DNA from: Treponema sp.
Lineage (GTDB): Bacteria > Spirochaetota > Spirochaetia > Treponematales > Breznakiellaceae
DNA length: 22,612 nt
Reading direction: 5' to 3'
NCBI GenBank assembly: GCA_031277045.1
Contig: JAISLX010000053.1
Coordinates: 1-22,612 of the forward strand
The notes beneath the pieces are model-generated. The model saw only the letters and a program-made list of their open reading frames with translations, did not search any database and was not told where the DNA came from. Below, in pieces: positions 22,005-22,612 of the stretch (position 1 is the stretch's first letter; each line of letters begins with the position of its first letter). Made by a program: the position numbers and the translations under genes.

Positions 22005-22612
22005 ATGGTATATGAATTTGAAGGCCGTACCGAAAAAGAGGCTATCGATCGGGCGGCGGCAGCGTTAGGTCTTAAAAAAGACGGCTTTGATGTGGAGATC
22101 CTGGAGGCCCAGCGTTCGGGTTTGTTTAGGAAGGGGTATGTTAAAATTCAGGTCCACACCGACGGACCGCCTTCCCCGGAGCGGCGGCAGAACGATGAGG
22201 AGGATGGGATCACCGGCGCATTGACGGCGGATGATTCCGGCCAGGCGGTGTTTGGGGAACCCGATGCCAAGGATGAATTTGAGCAAAAGCTCTTGGATTT
22301 CGTGGAGGGCCTCATAACACACATGGGCTACGAGGGGAAGGTTTCGGTGCTGTTCCGGGAGGAACGCAAGATCGGTCTCAAGATCGAATCGGACTATTCT
22401 TCTATTTTAATCGGGAAAAAGGGAAAGAACCTGGACGCCCTCCAGTTTCTCACCAATATCTATGCGGGCCGGCAGGGACGGGAGGATATACGGATCATCC
22501 TGGACAGTGAAAACTACCGGATTCGCCGGGAAGAATCCCTGGTCCGCCTGGCCTATACCGTGGCCGACCGGGTCCGGGAGAACCGGGGCTCCGTCCTGCT
22601 GGAACCCATGAA
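22005..22612 (+). CDS. khpB: RNA-binding protein KhpB/Jag, 3' end beyond window
   Basis: The first 202 codons of the Jag/KhpB RNA-binding protein, which in other bacteria pairs with KhpA and affects cell elongation and small-RNA biology. It starts with the Jag-N domain (YEFEGRTEKEAIDRAAAALG, then GLFRKGYVKI). An acidic linker follows at about 60-90, then a KH domain with the GxxG loop GKKG (137-140), and the beginning of the R3H domain (ENYRIRREESLVRLA). The ATG is preceded by GAGGAG 6 nt away. It begins 74 bp after yidC and is the usual last member of this cluster. The window ends inside the R3H domain. Confidence 0.95.
   Translation, partial: MVYEFEGRTEKEAIDRAAAALGLKKDGFDVEILEAQRSGLFRKGYVKIQVHTDGPPSPERRQNDEEDGITGALTADDSGQAVFGEPDAKDEFEQKLLDFVEGLITHMGYEGKVSVLFREERKIGLKIESDYSSILIGKKGKNLDALQFLTNIYAGRQGREDIRIILDSENYRIRREESLVRLAYTVADRVRENRGSVLLEPM

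Overview
The window looks like chromosomal DNA from a spirochaete, most probably the Treponema lineage. The grounds are the gene order rpmH-rnpA-yidD-yidC-khpB, a lipoprotein-type signal ending Leu-Cys-Gly-Cys, a double-LysM M23 peptidase with an N-terminal anchor, and clostridial-type xylose genes of the kind found in gut bacteria. The lineage is inferred from content and could not be checked by search. Base composition is GC-rich throughout, with AT-rich islands at 14036-14267, 16104-16150 and 19170-19345 that hold the recognisable promoters. No rRNA, tRNA, insertion sequence or CRISPR array is visible.

Positions 1-8214 are mainly minus-strand housekeeping genes. They are the first two thirds of glutamine-dependent NAD synthetase (nadE), a small nitroreductase, the GTPase HflX, an M23/LysM cell-wall peptidase, a bifunctional-nuclease/UVR protein and a polyprenyl synthase. 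One plus-strand gene lies among them: a 661-residue bitopic membrane protein with a large extracytoplasmic domain. The nitroreductase is preceded by a near-perfect 34-bp palindrome that looks like an operator.

Positions 8233-14035: plus-strand rlmE diverges from the polyprenyl synthase with only 18 bp between the two start codons. It is followed by 28 tandem copies of a 21-bp unit (8977-9562) that fill the gap to the next, convergent gene. A minus-strand operon then reads tatD, a DUF4349 lipoprotein, a tRNA-dihydrouridine synthase, a 29-residue small ORF, a rhomboid protease and an unrecognised exported protein. Its genes overlap or nearly touch, and a textbook sigma70 promoter (TTGACA, 17 bp, TATAAT) drives it.

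Positions 14268-19184: an orphan NarL-type response regulator has Asn where the phosphoacceptor Asp should be. It converges on an AraC-type regulator across a long imperfect hairpin that also encodes the end of the AraC gene. The AraC gene diverges from xylB-xylA (xylulokinase and xylose isomerase), which convert xylose to xylulose-5-phosphate, so it is the probable xylose regulator. A run of stem-loops and a terminator follow xylA.

Positions 19213-22612 hold the rpmH-rnpA-yidD-yidC-khpB cluster behind a strong sigma70 promoter. It makes ribosomal protein L34, the RNase P protein, the YidD and YidC membrane-insertion proteins, and the RNA-binding protein KhpB/Jag, which the window cuts off. 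A possible 24-codon leader ORF overlaps the rpmH start.

The strongest candidates for something undescribed are the 21-bp array, which is in frame with both flanking genes just past their stop codons, the Asn-bearing receiver, the small ORF coupled to rhomboid, and the nitroreductase palindrome.
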